From Pseudomonas pisciculturae (lineage in GTDB: Bacteria; Pseudomonadota; Gammaproteobacteria; Pseudomonadales; Pseudomonadaceae), in the NCBI RefSeq assembly GCF_015461805.1, contig NZ_JACVZE010000005.1:496001-560000 (forward strand): a DNA stretch of 64,000 nucleotides. The letters are read 5' to 3'. Shown here piece by piece: positions 8,411-17,861 of the stretch (the stretch's first letter is position 1; each line of letters opens with the position of its first letter). The notes beneath the pieces were generated by a model, which worked only from the letters and a program-made list of their open reading frames with translations, was not told the origin of the DNA and did no database searches. A program made the position numbers and the translations under genes.

Positions 8411-9724
8411 ATGCCCTCAGTTATCGCCCCTGAATTGCTCGCCCCTGCCGGCACCCTGAAAAACATGCGTTACGCCTTTGCCTACGGCGCCGACGCGGTA
8501 TACGCGGGCCAGCCGCGCTACAGTTTGCGGGTGCGCAACAATGAGTTCGACCATGCCAATCTGGCCCTGGGCATCGACGAAGCCCACGCCCAGGGCAAAC
8601 GTTTCTACGTAGTGGTCAACATCGCGCCCCACAACGCCAAGTTGAAGACCTTCCTCAAAGACCTGGCCCCGGTGATCGCCATGGGGCCGGATGCGCTGAT
8701 CATGTCCGACCCGGGGCTGATCATGCTGGTGCGCAGGCACTTCCCACAGATGCCGATCCACTTGTCGGTGCAGGCCAATACGGTGAACTGGGCCAGCGTC
8801 GAGTTCTGGCAGCAGCAAGGGATCTGCCGGGTGATCCTGTCGCGAGAGCTGTCGCTGGAAGAGATCGCCGAGATCCGTCAACAGGTGCCGGCCATGGAGC
8901 TGGAAGTGTTTGTGCACGGCGCGTTGTGCATGGCCTATTCCGGGCGCTGCCTGCTTTCGGGCTACATGAACAAGCGCGACGCCAACCAGGGCAGTTGCAC
9001 CAATGCGTGCCGCTGGAAATACCAGGCCACGCCAGCCGTTGAAAATGCCACGGGGGATATCGTCCAGGTGGTTCAGCCGACCCTGGGCATTGGCGCGCCG
9101 ACCGACCAGGTGTTCCTGCTCCAGGAAGCCAACCGCCCCGATGAGCAAATGCCGGCCTTCGAAGACGAACACGGCACCTACATCATGAACGCCAAGGACC
9201 TGCGCGCCGTGCAACATGTGGAGCGACTGACTCAGATGGGCGTGCATTCGCTGAAGATCGAAGGCCGCACCAAGTCGCACTTCTATTGCGCACGCACCAC
9301 CCAGGTGTATCGCCAGGCGATTGATGACGCCGTGGCCGGTCGCGCCTTCGACCGCAGCTTGATGACAAACCTGGAATCACTGGCCCAGCGCGGCTACACC
9401 GAAGGTTTTCTGCGCCGCCACGTGCATGACGAATACCAAAACTACCAGAACGGCAGCTCGGTCTCCGAGCGTCAGCAATTTGTAGGTGAGCTGACCGGCG
9501 AGCGGCGCGGCGAGCTGGCCGAGGTCAAGGTGAAGAACCGCTTTGCCGTGGGCCAGCACCTGGAATTGATGACCCCTGCCGGTAACTTTCACTTTGACCT
9601 GGGGATTATGCAGAACGCCAGGGGCGAGGCGATTGAAGTGGCGCCGGGGGATGGGCACACCGTGTATGTGCCGCTCCCGCTGGAAACGGACTTGCGCTTT
9701 GGCTTGCTGATGCGTGACGTTTGA
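8411..9724 (+). CDS. trhP: Prephenate-dependent tRNA uridine-34 hydroxylase TrhP (YegQ)
   Basis: A 437-residue protein nearly colinear with E. coli YegQ/TrhP, which hydroxylates U34 of tRNA with prephenate as precursor, the first step to cmo5U/mcmo5U. It belongs to peptidase family U32. Seen are ELLAPAGTLKNMRYAFAYGADAVY at the N terminus (read as LAPAGTLKNMRYA then GADAVYAG), the cysteine cluster CMAYSGRCLLSGY and GSCTNACRW that binds an iron-sulfur cluster in the family, and SLKIEGRTKS. ATG 8411 fits the homologue start; 8372 would add 13 residues. Confidence 0.93.
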   Translation: MPSVIAPELLAPAGTLKNMRYAFAYGADAVYAGQPRYSLRVRNNEFDHANLALGIDEAHAQGKRFYVVVNIAPHNAKLKTFLKDLAPVIAMGPDALIMSDPGLIMLVRRHFPQMPIHLSVQANTVNWASVEFWQQQGICRVILSRELSLEEIAEIRQQVPAMELEVFVHGALCMAYSGRCLLSGYMNKRDANQGSCTNACRWKYQATPAVENATGDIVQVVQPTLGIGAPTDQVFLLQEANRPDEQMPAFEDEHGTYIMNAKDLRAVQHVERLTQMGVHSLKIEGRTKSHFYCARTTQVYRQAIDDAVAGRAFDRSLMTNLESLAQRGYTEGFLRRHVHDEYQNYQNGSSVSERQQFVGELTGERRGELAEVKVKNRFAVGQHLELMTPAGNFHFDLGIMQNARGEAIEVAPGDGHTVYVPLPLETDLRFGLLMRDV

Positions 9725-9756
9725 ACACCGTGGCCCTTTTTGGTGAGCCGCCCCCC

Positions 9757-9847
9757 TGTGGGAGCGGGCTTGCCCGCGAAGGCGGCGTGCCTGTTGGTGA
9801 ATGTGCTGGCTGACCCAACGCCATCGTGGGCAAGCCCACTCCCACAT
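9757..9847. repeat. REP pair (inverted)
   Basis: TGTGGGAGCGGGCTTGCCCG and its slightly diverged complement GGGCAAGCCCACTCCCACA bracket about 50 bases. It lies between convergent trhP and the chemoreceptor gene. Confidence 0.9.
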
Positions 9848-9915
9848 TTGGATCTGTACACGTCTTGGCATCTGAATACATCCCACAGCGGGAGCCAACG
9901 CCCTCGCCACAAGCG

Positions 9916-11595
9916 TTAGATCCGGAACTGCCCCACCAACTGCCCCAACCGCTGGCCCAGATCCGCCAGGCTGCGCGAGGTCTGCGCGCCCAACTGGGTT
10001 TCATCGGCCACACTGTCTACCGCCACGGCGATCTGATGCACGCTGCGGTTGATCTCTTCGGCCACGGCGGTCTGCTCTTCGGCGGCGCTGGCGATTTGTG
10101 CGTTCATCGAGTTGATGGTGCCGATCAGGTGGGCCATGGTGTCCAGCGACGCCCCGGCCTGGTTGGCCTGGGCCGAGGTGCCGTCGCCGGCATCACTGGA
10201 GCGGCGCATGGCGTCCACGGCAGCCTCGGTGCCTTTTTGCAGGCGGTCGATCATGCCCTGGATTTCCTGGGTGCTGGTCTGGGTGCGGCTGGCCAGAGCG
10301 CGCACTTCATCGGCCACTACCGCGAAACCACGACCGGCCTCCCCTGCCCGTGCCGCTTCGATGGCGGCATTGAGGGCCAACAGGTTGGTCTGTTCGGCGA
10401 TTGAGCGGATCACACTCAGCACACTGACGATCGAGGACACATCCTGCTGCAAGCTGTCGAGAGACACGCCGCTACTGCGGATGTCGTTCACCAGTGCATG
10501 AATCTGCGCGATGCTGCCGTCCACCACGCGCTTGGCCGTCTGGCCTTCGGCGTCGGTCTGTTGCGCCGCAACGGCGGCCCCCTGGGCACTGCGCGCCACT
10601 TCGTGGGCGGCGGACGACATCTGGTTGATCGCCGTAGCCACTTGGTCGGTCTCGTGGCGCTGGCGTTCCATGGCCTGCTCGGAACGCTGGGCCTGATCGG
10701 ACACCTGGCTGACCAGCCCGGTGAGCTGGCCGGTCATTTCGGTGATCTGGCGCACAAGCCCGTGGATCTTGTCGACAAAGCGGTTGAACGCGCCAGCCAG
10801 GTCACCCAACTCATCCTGGCTGGTGATGGCCAGGCGGCGGGTCAGGTCGCCTTCGCCGGCCGCGATATCGTCGAGGTTGGCTTTCATCAGGTGCAGCGGA
10901 CGCAGGATGGTATTGGCCACCACCAGGCCCACGGCGGCGATCACCAAGAGCACCACCACAGCAACTCCGAGGATGCTCAGCAACACGCCTTGCATGCGTT
11001 TTTCGACCTTGGCCTCGACCACCGCCACCTGGGCCTCGATACCGTCCAGGTTCACCGAAGTACCGATCACCATGTCCCACTTGGGCAGGTATTCGGTGTA
11101 GCCGAGTTTGGGCACCAGCTCGGTCTGGCCAGGCTGCGTGGAGCTGTATTGCAGGTAGTGGGTGCCGTCCTTGCCGACCTTCACCAGGTCGCGGTTGACG
11201 TACACGCCATTGGGGTCGCGGTTGTCCTTGAAGCTCTTGCCCACGCCGTCGGGACTGTTGCCCTTGAACAGGCGGATGGTCTCGGAGTCGTAGCCAAAGA
11301 AATAGCCATCCTTGCCATAGCTGGTGTTGGACAGCAGCTTGACCACCTGCGCCCGCGCGGCAGTGTCACCGGGGGCGGCGGCGTCGTAGAGCGGCTTGAT
11401 GGTGCTCATGGCCACCTCCACATAACTTTGCAGCGTGGCCTTGGCGTCGTTGAGCAGGCGCTGGCGGGTTTCATCCACCTCATTGCGCGCCTGGCCCTGA
11501 AGAATCCACACCGTGGTGAGGCTGATGACTACGGCAAACAGCAACACTGGCACTATGGCCAGTGACAGGACTTTGGCCTTCAGGCTCAGACGCAT
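9916..11595 (-). CDS. Methyl-accepting chemotaxis protein with single Cache domain (CtpM-like)
   Basis: A 559-residue chemoreceptor. TM1 is at about 9-33, a periplasmic single Cache (sCache_2) domain follows (YGKDGYFFGYD, YLPKWDMVIGTSVNLD), TM2 is near 205-230, then a HAMP (ILRPLHLMKANLDDIAAGEGDLTRR) and a signalling hairpin with tip EQTNLLALNAAIEAARAGE. PAO1 PA2652 (CtpM, malate sensor) has this architecture and the same neighbours (transporter, TlpQ), so the orthologue is likely; the ligand is an inference. It runs in the same direction as the transporter upstream, 175 bases away. Confidence 0.88.
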   Translation of the reverse strand: MRLSLKAKVLSLAIVPVLLFAVVISLTTVWILQGQARNEVDETRQRLLNDAKATLQSYVEVAMSTIKPLYDAAAPGDTAARAQVVKLLSNTSYGKDGYFFGYDSETIRLFKGNSPDGVGKSFKDNRDPNGVYVNRDLVKVGKDGTHYLQYSSTQPGQTELVPKLGYTEYLPKWDMVIGTSVNLDGIEAQVAVVEAKVEKRMQGVLLSILGVAVVVLLVIAAVGLVVANTILRPLHLMKANLDDIAAGEGDLTRRLAITSQDELGDLAGAFNRFVDKIHGLVRQITEMTGQLTGLVSQVSDQAQRSEQAMERQRHETDQVATAINQMSSAAHEVARSAQGAAVAAQQTDAEGQTAKRVVDGSIAQIHALVNDIRSSGVSLDSLQQDVSSIVSVLSVIRSIAEQTNLLALNAAIEAARAGEAGRGFAVVADEVRALASRTQTSTQEIQGMIDRLQKGTEAAVDAMRRSSDAGDGTSAQANQAGASLDTMAHLIGTINSMNAQIASAAEEQTAVAEEINRSVHQIAVAVDSVADETQLGAQTSRSLADLGQRLGQLVGQFRI

Positions 11596-11698
11596 GGCTT
11601 TTCTCTCTTATTAGTGGCGACTTGAGAGGTTAACGGCTGCGTAGGAGGTTTCTGTAATAACCGGGCTTATTCGTGTGTACGTTTCTTGGGTTGTGGTT

Positions 11699-11727
11699 GT
11701 GGTGAGCGAGCTTGCCCCGCTCACCAC
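11699..11727. repeat. GAGCGAGCTTGC-type REP hairpin
   Basis: GTGGTGAGCG (11699-11708) pairs perfectly with CGCTCACCAC (11718-11727) over a 9-base loop. The same core occurs at 51003-51030. It lies just past the stop codon of the minus-strand transporter. Confidence 0.7.
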
Positions 11728-11770
11728 GGCAGCCCACTCCCCACAACCACGACAGCCCCACTCACCAACG

Positions 11771-13093
11771 TCAGAGGGTCATGGCCGCCAGCCAACCAAA
11801 AGCCAGCAGCGGGATGTTGTAGTGCAGGAACGTCGGCACCACGGTGTCCCAGATATGGTGGTGCTGGCCGTCGATATTCAGGCCGGAGGTGGGGCCGAGG
11901 GTCGAATCCGATGCGGGCGAGCCGGCGTCGCCCAGGGCGCCAGCCGTGCCGACGATGCACACGATGGCCACCGGGCTGAAACCCAATTGCACACACAGCG
12001 GCACGAAAATCGCGGCGAGGATCGGCACCGTGGAAAATGACGAGCCGATGCCCATGGTCACCAGCAACCCCACCAGCAACATCAACAGTGCACCGACACC
12101 CCGGCTATGGCCGATGAACGCCGCTGAGGTTTCCACCAGCGAACGCACATCCCCCGTGGCCTTGAGCACTTCGGCAAAACCCGAGGAGGCGATCATGATG
12201 AAGCCGATCATGGCCATCATCTTCATGCCTTCGGTGAACAGGTCGTCGGTGTCGCTCCAGCGCACGATGCCCGACACCGAGAAGATCAGGAAACCCGCCA
12301 ATGCGCCGATGATCATCGAGTCCAGCCACAACTGGATGATAAACGCCGAGGCAATCGCCAGGCCGGCCACCAGCAGGGTCAGCGGGTTGTACTGCACCGC
12401 CACTTGTTCGACCCGCTCGATTTTCTCCAGGTCGTACACACGTTTTTTGCGGTAGCTGACAAACACCGCCACCAGCAGGCCCACCACCATGCCCAGGGCC
12501 GGCAGGCTCATGGCGTGGGTGACGTTGACCTGGCCGATATCCACCCCGCTCTTGGCCACGTTGGCCAGCAGGATCTGGTTGAGGAAGATATTGCCAAAGC
12601 CCACGGGCAGGAACATATACGGGGTGATCAGGCCGAACGTCATCACACAGGCGATCAGGCGGCGGTCCAGTTGCAGCTTGGTCAGCACGTACAGCAGCGG
12701 CGGCACCAGCAACGGGATAAACGCGATATGGATCGGCAGGATGTTCTGCGAGGCAATCGCCACCACCCACAGCAGGCCGATCAGCAGCCATTTGACGTGG
12801 CTGCCGCCGCTGGCTTCCTGGCGGTCCACCAGCATCAGCGCCTTGTCGGCCAAGGCGTGGGCCAGGCCGGACTTGGCGATCGCCACCGCGAATGCGCCGA
12901 GCAAAGCGTATGACAAGGCCACGGTGGCACCGCCGCCCAAGCCGCCATTGAAGGCGGTGAGCGTGGCGTCGATCCCCAGGCCACCGGTGAGACCACCCAC
13001 CAGGGCGCCGACGATGATGGCGATGACCACATGCACGCGGGACAAGCTGAGCACCAGCATGGTGCCGACCGCGGCAATGACTGCGTTAATCAT
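11771..13093 (-). CDS. YuiF-type Na+/H+ antiporter family transporter (PA2653-like)
   Basis: A 440-residue inner-membrane protein with about 11-12 hydrophobic segments, resembling the B. subtilis YuiF/NhaC-related family. Conserved stretches include ASQNILPIHIAFIPLLVPP, a GIGSSFSTVPILAAIFVP segment and GSPASDSTLGPTSGLN. ATG 13093 with GAGGTAA upstream is the start. The gene lies between two chemoreceptor genes, as in PAO1 PA2652-2654, so the transported solute and the chemoreceptor ligand may be related (for example an amine or organic acid). This is inference. Confidence 0.8.
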   Translation of the reverse strand: MINAVIAAVGTMLVLSLSRVHVVIAIIVGALVGGLTGGLGIDATLTAFNGGLGGGATVALSYALLGAFAVAIAKSGLAHALADKALMLVDRQEASGGSHVKWLLIGLLWVVAIASQNILPIHIAFIPLLVPPLLYVLTKLQLDRRLIACVMTFGLITPYMFLPVGFGNIFLNQILLANVAKSGVDIGQVNVTHAMSLPALGMVVGLLVAVFVSYRKKRVYDLEKIERVEQVAVQYNPLTLLVAGLAIASAFIIQLWLDSMIIGALAGFLIFSVSGIVRWSDTDDLFTEGMKMMAMIGFIMIASSGFAEVLKATGDVRSLVETSAAFIGHSRGVGALLMLLVGLLVTMGIGSSFSTVPILAAIFVPLCVQLGFSPVAIVCIVGTAGALGDAGSPASDSTLGPTSGLNIDGQHHHIWDTVVPTFLHYNIPLLAFGWLAAMTL

Positions 13094-13292
13094 GGTTACC
13101 TCAAGCAAAAACATAAAAAACAGGCATGCCCGCACTCGGCGGCCATCGGGTGGCTACCAGCATGCAGGCTTGGAGGAGGTCTTATTAGAGGGCGCGCACT
13201 TTGCAGCAGGTGGGGCTGCATGTCAAAAAACGGCGACGCTTTTGGCTTTCAATTGAACGTTTAAATAATAAAGATCCGAAAAAAGCGGCCGA

Positions 13293-13320
13293 TAACCTGA
13301 CTCTCTGTGTTTTCAGGTTA
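13293..13320. promoter_or_regulatory. Perfect inverted repeat in the tlpQ leader
   Basis: TAACCTGA (13293-13300) and TCAGGTTA (13313-13320) are exact complements separated by 12 bases, ending 13 bases before the ATG of the chemoreceptor gene. It may be a regulator site or an RNA hairpin whose 3' arm touches the AAGGA ribosome binding site. Confidence 0.5.
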
Positions 13321-13333
13321 AGGATGCGCCTCG

Positions 13334-15481
13334 ATGTCTCTCAGACAGCTCTCCATTCAATGGAAAATCACCCTACTCGCCGGCCTGTGCCTGCTGGGGA
13401 TCGTGACCTTGCTGGTAGGTCTGTCGCTGTATCGCATGGAGCAGAGCTCGCAGCAGGTCAAGGCATCCAGCATGCAGATGCTCGATGAAGCCGCGCAGTC
13501 GCGCATCGAAGCCCAGGGCGAAGTGCAGGCGCTGGGCATCCGTCGCCAGTTCATGGACGCCTATCAGTACGGCCATGGTTTCTCGCGCCAGGTGTTGTTT
13601 CTGCGTGAACAGGCCGAGAAGCGCTTTCTCGACGCTTTCGACACCCGCGAAGACTTGACCCGCCAGGTCAAGGCCGCACTGCAGGCCAACCCGGATCTGC
13701 TGGGTTTGTCGCTGGTGTTCGAAGCCAATGCTTTGGACGGCAAGGATGAGCTGTTCGCAGGCCAGGCGGAGTTGGGCAGTAACGACAAAGGCCGCTTCGC
13801 GCTGTACTGGTCGCAGTCGACACCAGGCCAGTTGAGCTCGATGGCATTGCCGGAAAGCGACATGTCCGACGTCAGCATCGGCCCCAGCGGTGAGAAGGCC
13901 AACGCCTGGTTCACCTGCCCGCGCACCACCCTCAAGCCCTGCGTGATCGAGCCTTACTTCTATATGATCAACGGGCAAAACGTGCTGATGACCAGCATCG
14001 TGTTCCCGCTGATGGCCAACGGCAAAGTCATTGCTTCACTGTCGGTGGATATCAACCTCAACAGCCTGCAGGCCGTGAGCCAACAAGCCAGCCACAAGCT
14101 GTACGACGGCCAGACCCAGGTCAGCATCCTGAGCCCCACCGGCGTGCTCGCCGGCTACAGCCCGGATGCCAGCAAACTGAGCCAGCGCCTCGACCAGGTC
14201 GACACCGCCCACGGCGCGCAAGTACTCAGCGCCCTGGCCGGCGGCACACAGACCCGCAGCCTGCGCACAGACCATCAACTCAAGGTACTGGCGCCGTTCG
14301 CGCCAATCCCGGACGGCAAGCCGTGGGCTGTGTTGCTGGATGTGCCGGAAAAAGTCCTGGTGGCCCCGGCCGAAGCGCTCAAAGCCCAGCTGGATGCCGA
14401 CAATGCCCAAGGCACCTTGCTGGAGCTGGGCTTGGGCTTGATTGCAGCAGTGGTCGGCCTGATCCTGGTGTGGCTGATGGCACGCAGCGTGACCCGGCCG
14501 ATCCTCGGCGTGGCCCACATGCTTGAAGACATCGCCAGCGGCGAAGGCGACCTGACCCGTCGCCTGGCCTACGACAAACAGGATGAACTGGGTCAATTGG
14601 CCAGTTGGTTCAACCGCTTCCTCGACAAGCTGCAACCGATCATCGCCGAAGTGAAACGCTCGGTGCAGGACGCCCGAGGCACCGCCGACCAGTCCGCCGC
14701 AATCGCTACCGAAACCAGCGCTGGCATGGAGCAGCAATATCGCCAGGTCGACCAGGTGGCCACCGCCTCCCACGAAATGAGCGCCACCGCCCAGGACGTG
14801 GCGCGCAGCGCCGCACAGGCCGCCCAAGCTGCCCGCGATGCCGACCAGGCCACCCGCGACGGCCTGACCGTGATCGACCGCACCACCACCAACATCGGCC
14901 ATCTGGCGGCAGACATGAGCACCGCCATGGCCCAGGTCGAAGGCCTGGCCGCCAACAGCGAGAAGATCGGATCGGTGCTGGAAGTGATTCGTGGCATTGC
15001 CGAGCAAACCAACCTGCTGGCGCTCAACGCAGCGATTGAAGCCGCCCGCGCCGGTGAAGCTGGCCGTGGGTTTGCGGTGGTGGCCGATGAAGTCCGCAAC
15101 CTGGCCCGACGCACCCAGGAGTCGGTGGAAGAAACCCGCCTGGTGATCGAGCAGTTGCAGAGCGGCACCGAAGAAGTGGTCGGCTCCATGGGCAACAGCT
15201 ACCGCCAAGCCCAAGGCAGCGTCGAACAGGTTGGCCAAGCGGTGACTGCCCTGCGCCAGATCGGCGAGGCGGTGACGGTGATCAGCGACATGAACCTGCA
15301 AATCGCCAGCGCCGCCGAAGAGCAAAGCGCGGTGGCCGAAGAGATCAACAGCAACGTGGCGACGATTCGCGATGTGACCGAGTCGCTGTCAGAGCAGGCC
15401 AATGAATCAGCGCGGGTGAGCCAGGCGTTGAATAGCCTCGCTAATCAGCAGCAGGGGTTGATGGATCAGTTTCGGGTGTGA
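13334..15481 (+). CDS. tlpQ: Methyl-accepting chemotaxis protein with large Cache sensor (TlpQ-like)
   Basis: A 715-residue chemoreceptor. TM1 is at about 12-31; a roughly 330-residue periplasmic region carries two Cache-like modules (a first one ending FYMINGQNVLMTSIVFPLM, and a second with VSILSPTGVLAGYSPD); TM2 is near 360-382; HAMP follows (SVTRPILGVAHMLEDIASGE); the signalling tip is EQTNLLALNAAIEAARAGE. PAO1 TlpQ (PA2654; histamine and polyamine sensing) has almost the same length and gene context. Ligand range here is inferred from that match. Confidence 0.87.
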   Translation: MSLRQLSIQWKITLLAGLCLLGIVTLLVGLSLYRMEQSSQQVKASSMQMLDEAAQSRIEAQGEVQALGIRRQFMDAYQYGHGFSRQVLFLREQAEKRFLDAFDTREDLTRQVKAALQANPDLLGLSLVFEANALDGKDELFAGQAELGSNDKGRFALYWSQSTPGQLSSMALPESDMSDVSIGPSGEKANAWFTCPRTTLKPCVIEPYFYMINGQNVLMTSIVFPLMANGKVIASLSVDINLNSLQAVSQQASHKLYDGQTQVSILSPTGVLAGYSPDASKLSQRLDQVDTAHGAQVLSALAGGTQTRSLRTDHQLKVLAPFAPIPDGKPWAVLLDVPEKVLVAPAEALKAQLDADNAQGTLLELGLGLIAAVVGLILVWLMARSVTRPILGVAHMLEDIASGEGDLTRRLAYDKQDELGQLASWFNRFLDKLQPIIAEVKRSVQDARGTADQSAAIATETSAGMEQQYRQVDQVATASHEMSATAQDVARSAAQAAQAARDADQATRDGLTVIDRTTTNIGHLAADMSTAMAQVEGLAANSEKIGSVLEVIRGIAEQTNLLALNAAIEAARAGEAGRGFAVVADEVRNLARRTQESVEETRLVIEQLQSGTEEVVGSMGNSYRQAQGSVEQVGQAVTALRQIGEAVTVISDMNLQIASAAEEQSAVAEEINSNVATIRDVTESLSEQANESARVSQALNSLANQQQGLMDQFRV

Positions 15482-15516
15482 GTGAGCGGCACTGATCCTG
15501 ACCCTTGAGTAGATCC

Positions 15517-15872
15517 AATGTGGGAGCGGGCTTGCCTGCGAAAGCGGTGGGCCAGCTGGCATTTGCGGCGACTGACCCACCGCCTTCGCGGGCAAGCCCG
15601 CTCCCACAGGGGTCTAGCGGTGTGATCGGTTTCCTGGCCTGGCACAAATCAATGTGGGAGCTGGCTTGCCTGCGAAGGCGGTGGGCCAGTTGGCATTTGC
15701 GGCGACTGACCCACCGCCTTCGCGGGCAACCCCGCTCCCACAGGGGTCTAGCGGTGTGATCGGTTTCCAGGCCTGGCACAAATCAATGTGGGAGCTGGCT
15801 TGCCTGCGAAAGCGGTGGGCCAGCTGGCATTTGCGGCGGCTGACACACCGCCTTCGCGGGCAAGCCCACATT
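15517..15872. repeat. Tandem array of REP pairs with a 134-base period
   Basis: The 401-base gap between tlpQ and the kinase gene is filled by this array. The REP doublet plus its flank (GGGGTCTAGCGGTGTGATCG and CCTGGCACAAATC) starts at 15517, 15651 and 15785, an exact 134-base period for two full units and a shortened third. The unit contains two inverted GGGCTTGCCTGCGAA / TTCGCGGGCAAGCCC cores. One diverged copy of the same extended unit, flank included, occurs at 56231-56373. Confidence 0.92.
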
Positions 15873-15882
15873 TTGAACTGCG

Positions 15883-17196
15883 TCAGTGTTTGGGTAATTC
15901 GACCAGCACTTTAAGGCCGCCCAGTTCGGACGCGTGCAACTGCAACCCCCCGCCCCACACCTCGACAATATCCCGCACAATGCCCAGCCCCAGGCCATGC
16001 CCGTCAATCTGCTCATCCAACCGCGCGCCACGGCTGAACACCTGGTCACGCTGGGTTTCGGGGATGCCAGGGCCGTCATCTTCCACGGCCAGCAGGTAGC
16101 TTCGCTGCGTTTCACTCACGCTCAAGCGCACGTCGGCATCTGCCCACTTGCAAGCGTTGTCCAGCAGGTTGCCCAACAGTTCGAGCAGGTCTTCTCGGTC
16201 CCACGGCAATTGCAGGCCAGGCGCGGCGTGGTAGCTCAGGTCCAGGTGCTCGCCGTGGATCATGTTCAAGGTGGCAAGCAAACCCGGCAGTTCTTTTTCG
16301 CAGTCAAACAACGCACCCGGCAAGGTCTCGCCGGCCAGGCGCGCGCGGTTGAGTTCGCGGTTGAGGCGCTGTTGCACCTGCCCCAATTGGTCGCGCAACA
16401 GTTTGCTCAGCTCGGGGTGATGCTTGAGCGCATCGCTGGACGCGGCGCTCAACAGCACCGCTAACGGGGTCTTGAGGGCATGCCCCAAATTGCCCAAGGC
16501 ATTGCGCGAGCGCTTGAGGCTGTCTTCGGTATGGGCCAGCAAGTGGTTGATCTGTGCGACCAAAGGTTCCAGTTCCAGCGGCACCTGGGTATCGAGTTGG
16601 GAGCGCTGCCCCTGTTGCAACTGGGCAATTTGGTTACGTGCGACTTCCAACGGGCGCAAGGCGCGGCGCACGGTGACCCGTTGCAGGATCAGCACCAGCA
16701 GCAACGCCGCCAGCCCCATCATCAGACCAATCTGACGCATCAGGCGGAAGCTTTCGCGCACCGGGGTGTAGTCTTGGGCCACGCTGATGGAAATCGATTG
16801 GCCAAAGCGCTTGTAGTCCGAACGCAGCACCAGCAGTTGCTGGCCTTCAGGCCCCAGTTGCAGATTGCCCTTGAGCCCGGCTTCGGGCAGACGCGGCAGT
16901 TCCTGATCCCACAACGAACGGGAACGCCAGTGGGTCTGGGCAAAGTCGATACGAAAGTAATGCCCCGAAAACGGCCGCTGATAGGCCGGTGACAAACGCT
17001 GCTCATCCAACTGCACGCCGTTGGGGCCGCGTACCAACGCCACCAACAGGTTCTCGGCATCGTTGCGCAGCCCGGCTTCCAGGTAGCGTTGCAGACCGGC
17101 TTCGAACAACCACAGGCTGGTTTGCGCCAGTACCACACCGACGATCACCATCACGCTGATCAACCCAAGGCTCAGACGCCGCTGGATAGACTTCAT
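15883..17196 (-). CDS. bqsS: Sensor histidine kinase, BqsS/CarS-like
   Basis: A 437-residue membrane kinase. TM1 covers about 8-30, a periplasmic region 31-155, TM2 158-178, then HAMP-like, H-box with the phospho-accepting His in NLGHALKTPLAVLL (near 237), N box (LLGNLLDNACKWA), G1 (VEDDGPGIP) and G2 (GHGLGLGIV). It overlaps the regulator gene by 4 bases. Gene order with two PepSY proteins upstream matches PAO1 bqsPQRS (PA2656-2659), which responds to Fe2+ and Ca2+. The RExxE iron motif reported for PAO1 BqsS is not visible in the periplasmic part. Confidence 0.8.
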   Translation of the reverse strand: MKSIQRRLSLGLISVMVIVGVVLAQTSLWLFEAGLQRYLEAGLRNDAENLLVALVRGPNGVQLDEQRLSPAYQRPFSGHYFRIDFAQTHWRSRSLWDQELPRLPEAGLKGNLQLGPEGQQLLVLRSDYKRFGQSISISVAQDYTPVRESFRLMRQIGLMMGLAALLLVLILQRVTVRRALRPLEVARNQIAQLQQGQRSQLDTQVPLELEPLVAQINHLLAHTEDSLKRSRNALGNLGHALKTPLAVLLSAASSDALKHHPELSKLLRDQLGQVQQRLNRELNRARLAGETLPGALFDCEKELPGLLATLNMIHGEHLDLSYHAAPGLQLPWDREDLLELLGNLLDNACKWADADVRLSVSETQRSYLLAVEDDGPGIPETQRDQVFSRGARLDEQIDGHGLGLGIVRDIVEVWGGGLQLHASELGGLKVLVELPKH

Positions 17197-17861
17197 GCAG
17201 GGCTGGCGCCAAACCGGTAGCCCTGGCCGCGCCGGGTTTCGATCACAGTGCGGCCCAGCTTGCGGCGTAGATGATTGACGTGAACCTCCAACACATTGGA
17301 ATCACGCTCGGTCTCGCCGTCATACAGGTGCTCAGCCAAGTGGCTTTTCGACAAAATCTGCTCGGGGTGCAGCATGAAATAGCGCAGCAGGCGAAACTCG
17401 GCGGCGGTCAGTTGGATCTCTGCGCCATCGCGCAACACACATTGGCGGCCTTCATCCAGGTGCAGGCCAGCTGCCTGCAGGGTGGGCTGGTTGGCCTGGC
17501 CATGGGAACGGCGCAACAGTGCCTGGATGCGCAGGTGCAGCTCTTCGGGGTGGAAAGGTTTGCTCAAGTAATCGTCGGCACCGGCCTTGAGCCCTTCGAT
17601 ACGCTCGGCCCACGAATCGCGGGCGGTGAGCACCAGCACCGGCGTGGCCAACGCAGCGGCGCGCCATTGCGCCAGCACCTCAAGCCCAGGCAAACCGGGC
17701 AGCCCGAGGTCAAGAATGATCAGGTCATAGGGCTCGCTGCGGCCCTGGTACACGGCGTCGCGGCCATCGGCCAGCCAATCGACAGCGTAGCCCTGGCGTT
17801 GCAGGCCGGCCAGCAGTTCATCGGCCAAGGGTACGTTGTCTTCTACCAGGAGCAGGCGCAT
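17193..17861 (-). CDS. bqsR: OmpR-family response regulator, BqsR/CarR-like
   Basis: A 222-residue regulator. The receiver domain (1-115) has acidic residues in LLVEDN, the phospho-accepting Asp in DLIILDLGLPGLPG (near 51), Thr in LVLTARD and Lys in DYLSKPFHPEEL. The C-terminal winged helix (125-220) has LTAAEFRLLRYFMLHPEQI and VNHLRRKLG. The ATG overlaps the stop of the PepSY gene upstream by one base and its own stop overlaps the kinase start by 4, so the operon is translationally coupled. Confidence 0.88.
   Translation of the reverse strand: MRLLLVEDNVPLADELLAGLQRQGYAVDWLADGRDAVYQGRSEPYDLIILDLGLPGLPGLEVLAQWRAAALATPVLVLTARDSWAERIEGLKAGADDYLSKPFHPEELHLRIQALLRRSHGQANQPTLQAAGLHLDEGRQCVLRDGAEIQLTAAEFRLLRYFMLHPEQILSKSHLAEHLYDGETERDSNVLEVHVNHLRRKLGRTVIETRRGQGYRFGASPA

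Noticed and set aside
15517..15872. CRISPR-like spacing of repeats
   Set aside because: The units are REP doublets, the intervening sequence is repeated too, the period is 134 bases, and no cas genes are near.
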